42,703 nt of DNA from an uncultured Lachnospiraceae bacterium (GTDB taxonomy: Bacteria > Bacillota > Clostridia > Lachnospirales > Lachnospiraceae): positions 1 to 42,703 of the forward strand of contig CAMZDG010000025.1 in assembly GCA_947305245.1 (NCBI GenBank). The letters run 5' to 3'. Under the pieces are notes generated by a model that saw nothing but the letters and a program-made list of their open reading frames with translations, did not search any database and was not told the origin of the DNA. Positions 32,282 through 40,329 of this stretch are shown here, piece after piece. How positions within the stretch are numbered: the first letter of the stretch is position 1; each line of letters opens with the position of its first letter. A program made the translations under genes and the position numbers.

Positions 32282-32704
32282 TTAATAATATCCGCGCCAC
32301 GGGTTATCATTTTCGGCTTCTGCTTCTGCTGCAGACTGGGCTACAACTTCGGGCTCATACTCCACTTTTGAAACAAGCCGCCCACGGTACCCGTTCACGA
32401 ATCCGATCTCCGGATCCGCAGGAAAATACTGCACTTCGACATTGAGCGGGAATGTGCCGTAATAATGCGACCCCTTACTCAACTCAATGAAATATTCCAC
32501 GTTGCCCACCCGATATCCATAGATGGGGTATGAAACACCTTGCGCGGTCCTGCCGACAGGCATCACCGTATCATTCGTATACGCCAGATACCCTTGCGTC
32601 CCCACACATTTCGTTTTTATGATCAGATTGAAAATGATCTGCCCCGCCTTCACCAAAGCAATTATGATCGCCCCTGCCAACAAAAATGTTCGTAACCCGT
32701 CCAT
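32282..32704 (-). CDS. Small membrane protein (DUF3592-like)
   Basis: This 140-residue protein starts at ATG 32704 (MDGLRTFLLAG) with GGGAGGG upstream. It has one N-terminal transmembrane helix (FLLAGAIIIALVKAGQIIF) and a beta-rich outer part: GYLAYTNDTVMPVG, SYPIYGYRVGNVEYFIEL and VEVQYFPADPEIGFVNGYRG. That order resembles DUF3592 proteins. The C-terminal tail is Ala/Glu-rich. Function is unknown. Confidence 0.65.
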   Translation of the reverse strand: MDGLRTFLLAGAIIIALVKAGQIIFNLIIKTKCVGTQGYLAYTNDTVMPVGRTAQGVSYPIYGYRVGNVEYFIELSKGSHYYGTFPLNVEVQYFPADPEIGFVNGYRGRLVSKVEYEPEVVAQSAAEAEAENDNPWRGYY

Positions 32705-32801
32705 ACCTTCCCTCCCATCAGATTGCATCCACATTCCCAATACCTAATATTATCATATTACAATTTTGGAGAGTAATATAGCCGTATTCTCAGCATCTTA
32801 A

Positions 32802-32997
32802 CAACCACTAAAGTGCAAAAATCGCCTCAATCCCTTCATTTGGCAACCACCAAAGTGCAAAATCGCTTCAATCCCTTCGCCTTTACTGACAGAGCAGCTC
32901 ATCCAGCATTTCTTTCTTCGTCCCCTACTGGCAGAACAACTCGTCTAGCATTTCTTTCTTCGTCCCCTACTGGCAGAACAACTCATCTAGCATTTTT
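32802..32997. repeat. 42-bp direct repeats including the 3' end of a gene
   Basis: Units of exactly 42 bp start at 32802, 32844, 32883 (two diverged, then similar copies), 32925 and 32967. The last three are near-identical and read on the minus strand as GTKKEMLDELFCQ-stop, one copy being the natural end of the PD-(D/E)XK protein. Because 42 is divisible by three, all copies keep the same frame. Confidence 0.8.
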
Positions 32998-33764
32998 CTG
33001 ATGCCCTTGATGTCTAACGGCGTCCCCTCCATTTCGTAAGTGAATAGGAGCCCATTCCCCGGATAAATGCCGTTCGCCCTATATTCATCAAGCTTCTGAA
33101 GGTTCCTGGCAAGGTAATCTGGCTGATCCAGCATTCCAAAATGTTCAAGATATATTTCTTTACGCCGCTTCACGTCCAGTAGCGTAAAATCAGGATATTT
33201 TGAAATACCATCTCTCAAATCCAGCCTCTTTTCGTAGAGATATGGAATTCCCAAATCATACAAAATATCTGCTATGATGGATTCGGATTTTGACCTGACT
33301 TTGTCCCCTTTCTTGGTATCGTAAACGAGCGTTTCCGTCATGAAATCCCCCGAATTCTTACCCTCTTCAAGCCATTCCTCAACAAACATTTCGTCCGTCT
33401 TTAGGTACGGCATGACAAGCTTCTGCCTGTGAATGGAAAGGTTGCGAAACACAAGATCCGCATTGGATTTGGAGAGAAGTTTGATGGTATGTTCCAACAA
33501 TGCCAATTCCTTGGTTGCATCTCTCAGAAATTTTTCTTTGTAGTCCTTCTGCGCCAGTTTTTCAACCAATCCCCTCTTTTCCTTCTTCATGTACTCGCCA
33601 TAGGGATCTCCATTGGGAGTGATATGATAATATCGAGGTCGATTGTTGCTGAACGAAATGCGCAGACTCCCTTCCGGAAACCTTCGGTTGTCCTGCTTTG
33701 CTTTTGAGATGGCTTTTTTGAGGATAGCAGTCCTCTCTTTCATTCTTTTTAGTAGTTCTTCCAT
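32967..33764 (-). CDS. Uncharacterised PD-(D/E)XK-type protein
   Basis: This 265-residue protein has an N-terminal coiled-coil-like part (MEELLKRMKERTAILKKAIS). A middle helical part precedes a C-terminal nuclease-like core: VRSKSESIIADILYDLGIPY, LDLRDGISKYPDFTLLDVKR and EIYLEHFGM. The E, D and ExH/E order follows PD-(D/E)XK nucleases of the Vsr/UvrD-associated kind. Such lone proteins are common in Clostridia and untested. ATG 33764 has AAAGGAG upstream. The final codons are duplicated in tandem after the stop. Confidence 0.65.
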   Translation of the reverse strand: MEELLKRMKERTAILKKAISKAKQDNRRFPEGSLRISFSNNRPRYYHITPNGDPYGEYMKKEKRGLVEKLAQKDYKEKFLRDATKELALLEHTIKLLSKSNADLVFRNLSIHRQKLVMPYLKTDEMFVEEWLEEGKNSGDFMTETLVYDTKKGDKVRSKSESIIADILYDLGIPYLYEKRLDLRDGISKYPDFTLLDVKRRKEIYLEHFGMLDQPDYLARNLQKLDEYRANGIYPGNGLLFTYEMEGTPLDIKGIRKMLDELFCQ

Positions 33765-33811
33765 TCAAATCTCCTTTCGTTTATCTAAGTATTATGGTTT
33801 CAATAATGAGG

Positions 33812-34240
33812 GTTGTGACCCAGACACGAATAAGAACAAGTTTTGGTCACATTGAATTTTGAGAGAAAGATTGTTTGAGAAGGGGGCTTGTGCCTTAATC
33901 AAGCTTTTCGCATGTTTTGGTCACAAAAGTTTCCGAGAAAAGGTTGGTTGCGAGGGAAGGCTTGTGCCTTATTCAAGCTTTTCGCATGTTTTGGTCACAA
34001 TAGACTTCCGAAAAAAGGTTGGTTGCGAGGGAAGGCTTGTGCCTTATTCAAGCTTTCCGCATGTTTTGGTCACAATAGACTTCCGAAAAAAGGTTGGTTG
34101 CGAGGGAAGGCTTGTGCCTTATTCAAGCATTTCGCATGTTTTAGTCACAAAAGCTTCCGAGAAAAGGTTGGTTGCGAGGGAAGGCTTGTGCCTTATTCAA
34201 ACTTTCCGCATGTTTTAGTCACATATGCTTCAGGGAAATG
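33812..34240 (+). repeat. Repeat array 3, 74-75-bp units
   Basis: About five units follow the pattern GGTTGGTTGCGAGGGAAGG, CTTGTGCCTTATTCAAGC, TTTTCGCATGTTTTGGTCAC, with the next unit 74-75 bp on. The arm TGTGACCAAAACATGC is shared with arrays 1 and 2, but spacers differ. Open frames across it are by-products of the unit length (25 codons). Positions 34241-34457 hold no gene I can support. Confidence 0.85.
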
Positions 34241-34457
34241 ATTGATGGTGAGAGAAACCATCCGTGAAAAAGGCTATGATACAAGAATTGTCACAGAAAT
34301 CATCTCAAGAATCTCTATCTTCTGCTTCGTTCTTCAATGTTAGCACGTAAAGGATTGATTTGTAAATATCTTCTTTTGCCATACAAGGATTTTCAACCAA
34401 GCAAGAATGCCCAATCACGCAAAGATTCCCTGCCTCGCAAAGCAGCTCCAGCCTCGC

Positions 34458-34500
34458 AAAGGAGCCCCCTCCCGCCAAAGCGGGAGGGGGCTCCTTTTTT
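34458..34500 (+). terminator. Strong plus-strand terminator downstream of array 3
   Basis: An 18-bp perfect stem (34458-34475 with 34480-34497; core GGAGCCCCCTCCCGC) with loop CAAA is followed by a run of T on the plus strand. On the minus strand the T run is only three bases, so it acts mainly on plus-strand transcripts. No plus-strand gene precedes it other than array 3. Confidence 0.75.
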
Positions 34501-34518
34501 ATCCTTCAAGCTTCTTCC

Positions 34519-34575
34519 TTATTCTTCCTTATTCTTCCTTATTCTTCCTTATTCTTCCTTAGTCTTCCTTAGTCT
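34519..34575. repeat. 10-bp tandem repeat TTATTCTTCC
   Basis: Six copies of TTATTCTTCC or TTAGTCTTCC follow the terminator and grade into TTAGTCTTTTTC repeats up to about 34600. It is non-coding, pyrimidine-rich on the plus strand. Confidence 0.8.
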
Positions 34576-34636
34576 TTTTCTTTAGTCTTTTTCTTTAGTC
34601 TTCTTCCTTATTTTCTTTACTCAATCAATCGCCCTG

Positions 34637-35950
34637 TCACCCCTGGAATGCGTCGGTGCCGCGGTCCTTGACGTATGTCACGTTGTCTTCTCCATTGATC
34701 CGGACGAGGTCGCGTTGATAATCGTCCACCTTCCCAAATCCAAGATTGAAAAGTTTGATCCCCAAGCCACCCGAAACAATGACCAATGCCAATATGATGA
34801 AGGCCGACACTTCCTGGGTCGCACCATCGTATGCGTTAACACACGCCATGATCAGCGGCACAAAGCACGCAAGCCCCACTGTGACAGCCAGCAACGCCAG
34901 GATCAACAAATACCCCAAAGCCACCTTCCATTTCGAGGGCGGAAGCGCGAACACCGTCTTGCCCGTCTGCCCGTTCACAAGCATGGTATACACGCGCTCC
35001 TTCATCGTCACGTTAAGAAACCATACGGGGCAAAGGGCATACTGCGTTTTCGAGATTTGATACTTCGGATCGGATCGGAAGAGATCCGTGCTGAGGCGCA
35101 GCACCCTCTTTTGCATCTCCCAGTCAAACATCTCCTTGACGTTCGCGGCCGCGAAGCTTTCCACGTCCTTTTCCCCGACGTCAAAACGATCCGCATAATA
35201 TCCCGACAGATATGCGGGATCAAAGGGTTGCAGTCCTGATTGATCAAAGGGTCCGATGCGCTGCCCCGCGACGTCCTCCAGCTTCTTCGAAGCATCCACC
35301 GAATATTGGTCCAAATTGATGGTTCCGCCTACTTTCACCAATCTATCTTCATAGGAATATTTATCCTTTTTCACCGTATATCTCCAAAACTGTTTGTCCT
35401 GATATTCCATATCGATCATCCAGTAAGGAACGTAGATCGGCGTCAATCTCTCCACCTTGAAACACTTAAAGCGCCGCGGCACAAACAGACCCCTGCGGAA
35501 TTTCTTCTGAAGGATCTTCGCAGCCTCTTCCTGCGTGATCTTAAACGGAATGATATAATCGGGCTCCAGATAATCCGAAAGCTGCTCTTCCATCACGGCC
35601 GGCTGTCCGCAATAATAACAATAAGAAGTCGCTTCCGTCTCCTTCGCGAGTAGCTCCGCGCCGCAGGCAGAACAATGGAAATGACGCATCTTGATCGAGG
35701 CATGCTTGCGCACCTCTTCTTTTTCCAGACGCTTTTCCGTTGCCATCTTTGCCTTCTGCAATTCCTCGGCATCATCATTCAGCCCACTACTAACATTTTC
35801 CCCTTGCTCGCCTTCAGCCCAATTTCTATATACAGCTTTTCCAGCCACTTCAGAGACAGAAAAGATTTTTCCGCAGTGTGCGCAGACCATCTTCAGTTTC
35901 TCGGGGGAATACTCCGCCGTCGCTCCACATCCCGGGCACCTTAAGTTCAT
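34637..35950 (-). CDS. Zinc-ribbon membrane protein
   Basis: This 437-residue protein has two N-terminal zinc ribbons: LRCPGCGATAEYSPEKLKMV then CAHCG, and FHCSACGAELLAKETEATSY then CYYCG. A central soluble region has IPFKITQEEAAKILQKKFRR and YVPYWMIDMEYQDK. Two transmembrane helices lie at about 345-370 and 382-402. The family is common in Firmicutes, and its function is not known. GGAGG precedes ATG 35950. The LYVPYW-type region may bind a ligand. Confidence 0.8.
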   Translation of the reverse strand: MNLRCPGCGATAEYSPEKLKMVCAHCGKIFSVSEVAGKAVYRNWAEGEQGENVSSGLNDDAEELQKAKMATEKRLEKEEVRKHASIKMRHFHCSACGAELLAKETEATSYCYYCGQPAVMEEQLSDYLEPDYIIPFKITQEEAAKILQKKFRRGLFVPRRFKCFKVERLTPIYVPYWMIDMEYQDKQFWRYTVKKDKYSYEDRLVKVGGTINLDQYSVDASKKLEDVAGQRIGPFDQSGLQPFDPAYLSGYYADRFDVGEKDVESFAAANVKEMFDWEMQKRVLRLSTDLFRSDPKYQISKTQYALCPVWFLNVTMKERVYTMLVNGQTGKTVFALPPSKWKVALGYLLILALLAVTVGLACFVPLIMACVNAYDGATQEVSAFIILALVIVSGGLGIKLFNLGFGKVDDYQRDLVRINGEDNVTYVKDRGTDAFQG

Positions 35951-36017
35951 ACGCCTTCCTCCTTCTTCACCAGCTCATCTCAAATTGCAATCCATAAGCC
36001 CTCTTCACGATCTCAAC

Positions 36018-36386
36018 CTATGACTCATTTGCTTTCTTAGTGTTCCCGCAGGTGCAGACGTATAAGGTGTTCTTGTTTATCTTATTGCACCTCTTGCAGC
36101 GCCAGCTGTCTGCCGGCACTTCTTTCTTCTCTTCCTCATCCTCCATCATAAAATAAGGCAGGTCCATGCCGTAATCCACCGAAGCCAACCCAGCCTCAAA
36201 AAATTCATTCTCGATTCCCTTGGATGCGAAATCACAGATACTCGTGTTCGCGCCGCTGTCATTCGACCTTCTGAGCAGGAGGATCAAGAGAAAAAACGCA
36301 TATCCGGACATAAGCACGGCCGCACCGATAATTCCCACCCAAGCCATCCATGGTTCAAAATCCGTCATGATATCATACACATACAT
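36018..36386 (-). CDS. Small membrane protein with zinc ribbon, paralogue of 14398-14760
   Basis: This 122-residue protein has one N-terminal transmembrane helix (WVGIIGAAVLMSGYAFFLLI) and a C-terminal ribbon WRCKRCNKINKNTLYVCTCG. Layout and cysteine spacing match the protein at 14398-14760, though the middle differs. It lies 67 nt upstream of nothing else on its strand and 67 nt after the larger zinc-ribbon gene's start, in the same direction, so the two may be co-transcribed. GGAGG precedes ATG 36386. The next 190 bases hold no gene. Confidence 0.75.
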   Translation of the reverse strand: MYVYDIMTDFEPWMAWVGIIGAAVLMSGYAFFLLILLLRRSNDSGANTSICDFASKGIENEFFEAGLASVDYGMDLPYFMMEDEEEKKEVPADSWRCKRCNKINKNTLYVCTCGNTKKANES

Positions 36387-36578
36387 GTTCGCCCCTCCAT
36401 CCTCTGAATCTCTTCAGCGGATCATCGAAAAAACACATCTGTTTTTATCATATCATGCCAAACAATAACTGACAAGAACCCGCAACGAATCCATCCTGCC
36501 TACATTCCCCCTCCTACCTCCATCCTGCACCTTTCTTTGATCTGCACGCCTCTTTCATCCGCATAGGCAAGCTCCGAC

Positions 36579-36620
36579 AAAAAAAGAATCCCGATCCAGA
36601 TTTCTCTGTCTCAGGATTCT
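36579..36620 (-). terminator. Terminator of the transglutaminase lipoprotein gene
   Basis: AGAATCC (minus strand, 36614-36620) pairs with GGATTCT (36585-36591), followed by seven T residues. It lies 17 nt after the stop. Confidence 0.75.
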
Positions 36621-36636
36621 CAATCACCTGCATTGC

Positions 36637-37893
36637 TTACATCTCCCCGTAACTGAGCTCCTTGGTTTTTCCGTCCCAGGTGCGGTATTTGATCACGTTC
36701 CTCTCCGTATCCATGCCCATGTACTCCGCGCCATAACGAATGGCCTGGAACGCATCGTCCGTGGCTGAAAACCTGGCCAGATCATAATCTTGCTTCCAGA
36801 ACCAGATCAGATCAGCCTGGAAGCGCTTCTTATCAAATCCCTGGTCAATGCGATCCTGCTCCGTCATCATAAAATACTGAAGGTTCAGCCGGCTGTACGG
36901 TCGATTTTCATGAAGGCCCCAGGTGGCATCCACATGATATCCCTCGCCGCCGATCACAACATATGTCCAGTCATGCTCGCAGGAGGTTCCGAACGGCATC
37001 GCCTGAACGTCACACTGTAGCAGTAGATAAGTCAGCGCTGACGCGATCTCCGCACAAATTCCGTTCTTATGCATCAGGCAAGCATAATCACCGAAATCTT
37101 CGATGGTCATCCCGTCGACATTGTTATAATCATACTCCCAATACCTGCACATATATGCATAGATTCCCATCAGCTTCTCGAACTCAGATGCATCCGTGCG
37201 CGTCGCCTCATTCAGGATCCTGCAAATCTCTTCTTCAAACGCCTGCTTCCTTGCGAGGAACTGCTCCTTATCCATCTTATACTTGAGCTTTCCGACACCG
37301 TCCTGATAGCCCCCGCCGACAACGATGGTGCACGCCGCAGGCAGAAAAGCACCGATCGTCACCTCATTCGTACACCACTCATATGCCTTCTGATCCGAGC
37401 ATTCAAAAGTATCCTCCCCCGCTCTTATCGCGTCGCACATGTTGTAGAAAGAAGCCCAGGTTTCCTCCGAGACGATCTCAGATAGCAAATCGCAATGCAC
37501 GTGCGGATTGAACTCAAACGGTTCCGCCTTCTTTGCCGCCTCATCTACTTTCTGCGCCTCGCCTACTGTCTGCGCCTCTCCATCCTCATCATCCCACAAC
37601 TTCTCGTAGGTCCACTGCGCCTCACCATTTCCCTGCGTCCCCGCATTTACCAGCGCCTCACCATTTCCCTGCGTCCCCGCGCCAACCTGCAAAGCACCGC
37701 TTCCCTGTGCCTCCGCGCCAACCTGCAAAGCACCGCTTCCCTGTGCCTCCGCACCGTCCTGCACATCGCCTGCCGCAACATCCTCCGTCATGCTCTCGAG
37801 GCCTTTCTCAATCTCCTTCTCATGCATGTTATTGCAACCATATAAAAGCATCGCCAAAACCAGAAACAGGCCGATTCTCGTACTCTTTTTCAT
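36637..37893 (-). CDS. Transglutaminase-like lipoprotein
   Basis: This 418-residue protein starts at ATG 37893 (MKKSTRIGLF) with GGAGG 8 nt upstream; ATG 37899 is too close. A signal peptide with lipobox LLYGC anchors it to the outer face of the membrane. A low-complexity region has 12-residue repeats (AEAQGSGALQVG twice, then AGTQGNGEALVN). The C-terminal transglutaminase-like core has the cysteine in NGICAEIASALTYLL, histidine in CEHDWTYVVI and aspartate in YHVDATWGL. It may cut or crosslink wall or surface proteins. The substrate is unknown. Confidence 0.82.
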   Translation of the reverse strand: MKKSTRIGLFLVLAMLLYGCNNMHEKEIEKGLESMTEDVAAGDVQDGAEAQGSGALQVGAEAQGSGALQVGAGTQGNGEALVNAGTQGNGEAQWTYEKLWDDEDGEAQTVGEAQKVDEAAKKAEPFEFNPHVHCDLLSEIVSEETWASFYNMCDAIRAGEDTFECSDQKAYEWCTNEVTIGAFLPAACTIVVGGGYQDGVGKLKYKMDKEQFLARKQAFEEEICRILNEATRTDASEFEKLMGIYAYMCRYWEYDYNNVDGMTIEDFGDYACLMHKNGICAEIASALTYLLLQCDVQAMPFGTSCEHDWTYVVIGGEGYHVDATWGLHENRPYSRLNLQYFMMTEQDRIDQGFDKKRFQADLIWFWKQDYDLARFSATDDAFQAIRYGAEYMGMDTERNVIKYRTWDGKTKELSYGEM

Positions 37894-37984
37894 GATCATA
37901 TCCTCCGCAATATCTCTTTCTAAGCATTAAAGCGTACGTTGCGGGAAAAGCGTTACGTAAAACAAAAAATTTCCTCAACACAAA

Positions 37985-38014
37985 CAAAAAGGCCCTGCCC
38001 ATTTGGGCAGGACC
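37985..38014 (-). terminator. Rho-independent terminator of the small membrane protein pair
   Basis: GGTCCTGCCC and GGGCAGGGCC form a 10-bp stem with a 4-nt loop, and five or six T residues follow on the minus strand. It lies 20 nt after the stop at 38035. Confidence 0.85.
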
Positions 38015-38034
38015 TTTGCATTCCAACATCCATC

Positions 38035-38349
38035 CTATTCTGTTTTGAACAGAGTCCGCTTCACAACGCCCTTGGGATCCTTGATGAGAAGGATGCCAAG
38101 CCAGATGATCAGACCAAGCGCCACTACGGAAAGACCCAGGAAGAAGTCATTCAGCATGTCTGCGGGAGCGGGAGTGAAATACTCCGCCTGAAGCTCCGCA
38201 TATTCAAAGATGGCGTCTACCAGCCACATCAGCGATGCACCCCAGTACATAAGGCAGAGCGTTCCAACCTTCATCTCACTCTTCGGCGCCGTTTTATACC
38301 ATATGATCGTACAGATGATTGCCGCAAAAACCGTCGTCAATAAAGTCAT
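38035..38349 (-). CDS. Small membrane protein
   Basis: This 104-residue protein has three hydrophobic helices: LLTTVFAAIICTIIWY, VGTLCLMYWGASLMWLVDAI and LGLSVVALGLIIWLGILL. I recognise no domain name. GGGAGG precedes ATG 38349. It follows the 134-residue gene after 18 nt and shares its terminator, so the two likely form one complex. Confidence 0.75.
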   Translation of the reverse strand: MTLLTTVFAAIICTIIWYKTAPKSEMKVGTLCLMYWGASLMWLVDAIFEYAELQAEYFTPAPADMLNDFFLGLSVVALGLIIWLGILLIKDPKGVVKRTLFKTE

Positions 38350-38367
38350 GCCAATCGCCTCCCGTCA

Positions 38368-38772
38368 TTAAGCCTTCATCGGCTTCTGGGCATTTTTCTC
38401 CATAACGGAGGAAACCCATACCATGATGCCCCAAACTCCGGTGACAAGTACTGCCATGGAAACGCCAACCGTTGACATCTCATGCAACATCTCCGCAGCA
38501 TCGGCAGGATCGCTCGCCGCCGTCAGGAACGGAAACCACGGCACTACCTCTCCATGCCATACGTGCTCGAACGCAAGCAGCGCTGAACCGCCCCAAAGCA
38601 TATTGCCGAGCCACTTCAGCTTCTCCGTAAACCGGATCTTTGTTCCCTTCTCAAGGGTATTCCCCTCAAATTTCACCTGGATTTCTTCAGGAGCTTTCTC
38701 TTTTGACTCAATTGCCTTTTTCACGACCGTCACCAAAACTGCTTCCGTGGCGGATACCAAAAAACATGCCAT
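38368..38772 (-). CDS. Small membrane protein, partner of 38035-38349
   Basis: This 134-residue protein begins MACFLVSATEAVLVTVVKKA and has further hydrophobic helices near WLGNMLWGGSALLAFEHVWH and VSMAVLVTGVWGIMVWVSSV. A charged segment after the first helix (ESKEKAPEEIQVKFEGNTLE) is probably cytoplasmic. No known family name comes to mind. GGAGG precedes the ATG. It is the first gene of the pair. Confidence 0.75.
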   Translation of the reverse strand: MACFLVSATEAVLVTVVKKAIESKEKAPEEIQVKFEGNTLEKGTKIRFTEKLKWLGNMLWGGSALLAFEHVWHGEVVPWFPFLTAASDPADAAEMLHEMSTVGVSMAVLVTGVWGIMVWVSSVMEKNAQKPMKA

Positions 38773-39164
38773 TCCCTTTTCCTCCTTTTTATGTCATAAA
38801 AATCCTACCCTCATCATATCACCAATCACTTCCCGCCGCTTCTTATGTTTTGCCATGCATCCCCTATTTTTTTCAATTTGGCAAACCTTCCGGCAAGAAT
38901 ATAAAAATATGATGATTCCATAAGATGATTTTGCACCATATTTGTTCTGCGTGCAAGACATATTTTTATATTTTATCGAGGCGATGCGCCCACCCACTTT
39001 TCGCATGTCTGCCTTGCGCATATATGCTCAGCTCAGCGTGATGATCTCTTCGCGGGGAGCTTCCACATTTGTCAGCGACATAACCCTGCATGCGCGATTC
39101 TTTCCGTCCCACGTCCCCATCCTGGTACTGCTTCTTGGCCTGGTATCCTAACGTTCATAGGCCC
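38773..39164. other. Intergenic region with a faint coding relic
   Basis: No gene has a start, ribosome binding site and length I can support. On the minus strand near 39030-39130 two frames read KKQYQDGDV and then RACRVMSLTNVEAPREEIIT before a stop, as if a frame shift had broken a short gene. This is a guess; the rest shows nothing. Confidence 0.3.
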
Positions 39165-39512
39165 TTATGCCTCAAGGTACTCCGATATCATTTTAAGAAC
39201 TGTGTCCTTGATCTGTGGCGTGACTTTTCTGTCATTTCCGAGACGGATCCAATGCTGCAAGTCTATGCCCTTAAGGATTTCGTACAAAGCTCTTGTCTCA
39301 CTTTTTGTGCAAAGATGCGTGCACATCCCGTGGCTGGCTTCATCAACCCAATGAATGGCAGAGCCCTTTACATACATAAAGTTTGACGCCAACGTGATGG
39401 AACCTAACGACCTCGTGTCAATATATGCAGAACATCTTACAGTATCAAAGATGATCCCACGCACTTCAACATTAATGTCCATCCGCGCGTCCCCGGCTTT
39501 CTGACCAAACAT
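39165..39512 (-). CDS. Uncharacterised 115-residue protein
   Basis: I do not recognise this protein. It has an N-terminal beta-like stretch (INVEVRGIIFDTVRCSAYID), a cysteine/histidine-rich middle (HWVDEASHGMCTHLCTKSET) and a helical end (TPQIKDTVLKMISEYLEA). It has no signal or membrane helix. GGAGGAGG precedes ATG 39512; an internal ATG 11 codons later is an alternative. Neighbours give no hint of role. Confidence 0.6.
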   Translation of the reverse strand: MFGQKAGDARMDINVEVRGIIFDTVRCSAYIDTRSLGSITLASNFMYVKGSAIHWVDEASHGMCTHLCTKSETRALYEILKGIDLQHWIRLGNDRKVTPQIKDTVLKMISEYLEA

Positions 39513-39606
39513 ACCACATCCTCCTCCTTTTTAGATCACCCGCCCCTGGCTAGCCCTCCGGCGTTTAGCCAATGCCCTGATGATCGCCAAATGCTTTCCC
39601 GGATTC

Positions 39607-40140
39607 CTAAACATCGACTGTCAAAGAAAAAACATCCGACTCAAAGGTGATGCTGCCATCGCTTTTGGTATAGGAGGAGCTGTGATCGTATACCATTCCA
39701 AGCTTCTCCATAACCCTTCTGCTGCCAATGTTTACTTTGGCGCACTCGCCCTCGAATACGCGCGCTCCATAGTTCTTCACGGCATGATCCATCAGTGCTT
39801 TCATGCCTTCCAAGGTATAGCCCTTGCCCCAGTCATCGTACCTGTTGACATAGGACAAAGTCCACACATCCCTTTGAAGGTCATGATTCAGCGCATAGAT
39901 GCCAACTGCATGCCCATCCTCTTTGGCCGTAACTAGCATTAGTATATTCACCTTTGAGGTGGGATCCTTTTTGGGAAGCCAGGCCAGAGGCTCCTCCGGC
40001 GTCTTGCACGCGTTACCAAGCAAATATTTATAGACTCTCTCATCCATGTCCCAGGCTGCCATCGCCTTGTAATCCTCGGGCAACAGCCTTCTCATCGAGA
40101 GCCTTTCCGTTTCAACGACCTCTTTATATTCCATGTCCAT
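39607..40140 (-). CDS. GNAT N-acetyltransferase (RimJ-like)
   Basis: This 177-residue protein has the RimJ/RimL-type start VVETERLSMRRLLPEDYKAM, the acetyl-CoA-binding region DWGKGYTLEGMKALMDHAVK, and the C-terminal VNIGSRRVMEKLGM. The usual RxxGxG/A loop reads DDWGKGY. It transfers acetyl from acetyl-CoA to an amino group; the target is unknown. Start is ATG 40140 with AAGGGG upstream; a second ATG two codons on is possible. Confidence 0.85.
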   Translation of the reverse strand: MDMEYKEVVETERLSMRRLLPEDYKAMAAWDMDERVYKYLLGNACKTPEEPLAWLPKKDPTSKVNILMLVTAKEDGHAVGIYALNHDLQRDVWTLSYVNRYDDWGKGYTLEGMKALMDHAVKNYGARVFEGECAKVNIGSRRVMEKLGMVYDHSSSYTKSDGSITFESDVFSLTVDV

Positions 40141-40141
40141 T

Positions 40142-40302
40142 TTACCCCTTCCCTATCACTTCATCTGTTTCCTTGGCGGAATCCTCTTTGTCTAAATGCC
40201 TCACGATCTCTTCGATCAATTTTTCAACACCATACCATTTACCTCGCTGGGAGTGTGAGCCTTTGGAATGAAAGGGAGATCCAGCCACTTGTCCAGATCT
40301 CC
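40142..40302 (-). pseudogene. Decayed gene fragment between GNAT and DegV genes
   Basis: Two minus-strand frames each read like protein: DLDKWLDLPFIPKAHTPSEV, then after a frame change KWYGVEKLIEEIVRHLDKED ending at 40142. Neither has a start codon with a ribosome binding site. It looks like the C-terminal part of a frame-shifted gene, family unknown. Confidence 0.3.
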
Positions 40303-40306
40303 CTTT
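40271..40306 (-). terminator. Inverted repeat after DegV gene
   Basis: AAAGGGAGATC (40271-40281) and GATCTCCCTTT (40296-40306) pair perfectly around a 14-nt loop, about 25 nt after the DegV stop. T residues are few on the minus strand (TTTC), so strength is uncertain. Confidence 0.5.
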
Positions 40307-40329
40307 TCTCTTGAGCGATTATATACATA

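Noticed and set aside
33859..34241. Plus-strand open frames of about 118 codons
   Set aside because: They arise from 75-bp repeat units that keep frame by chance. Two different frames are open over the same DNA and no ribosome binding site suits either.
34458..34500. Terminator of the zinc-ribbon gene at 34637
   Set aside because: The T tract is on the plus strand; on the minus strand only three T residues follow the stem and the distance is more than 130 nt.
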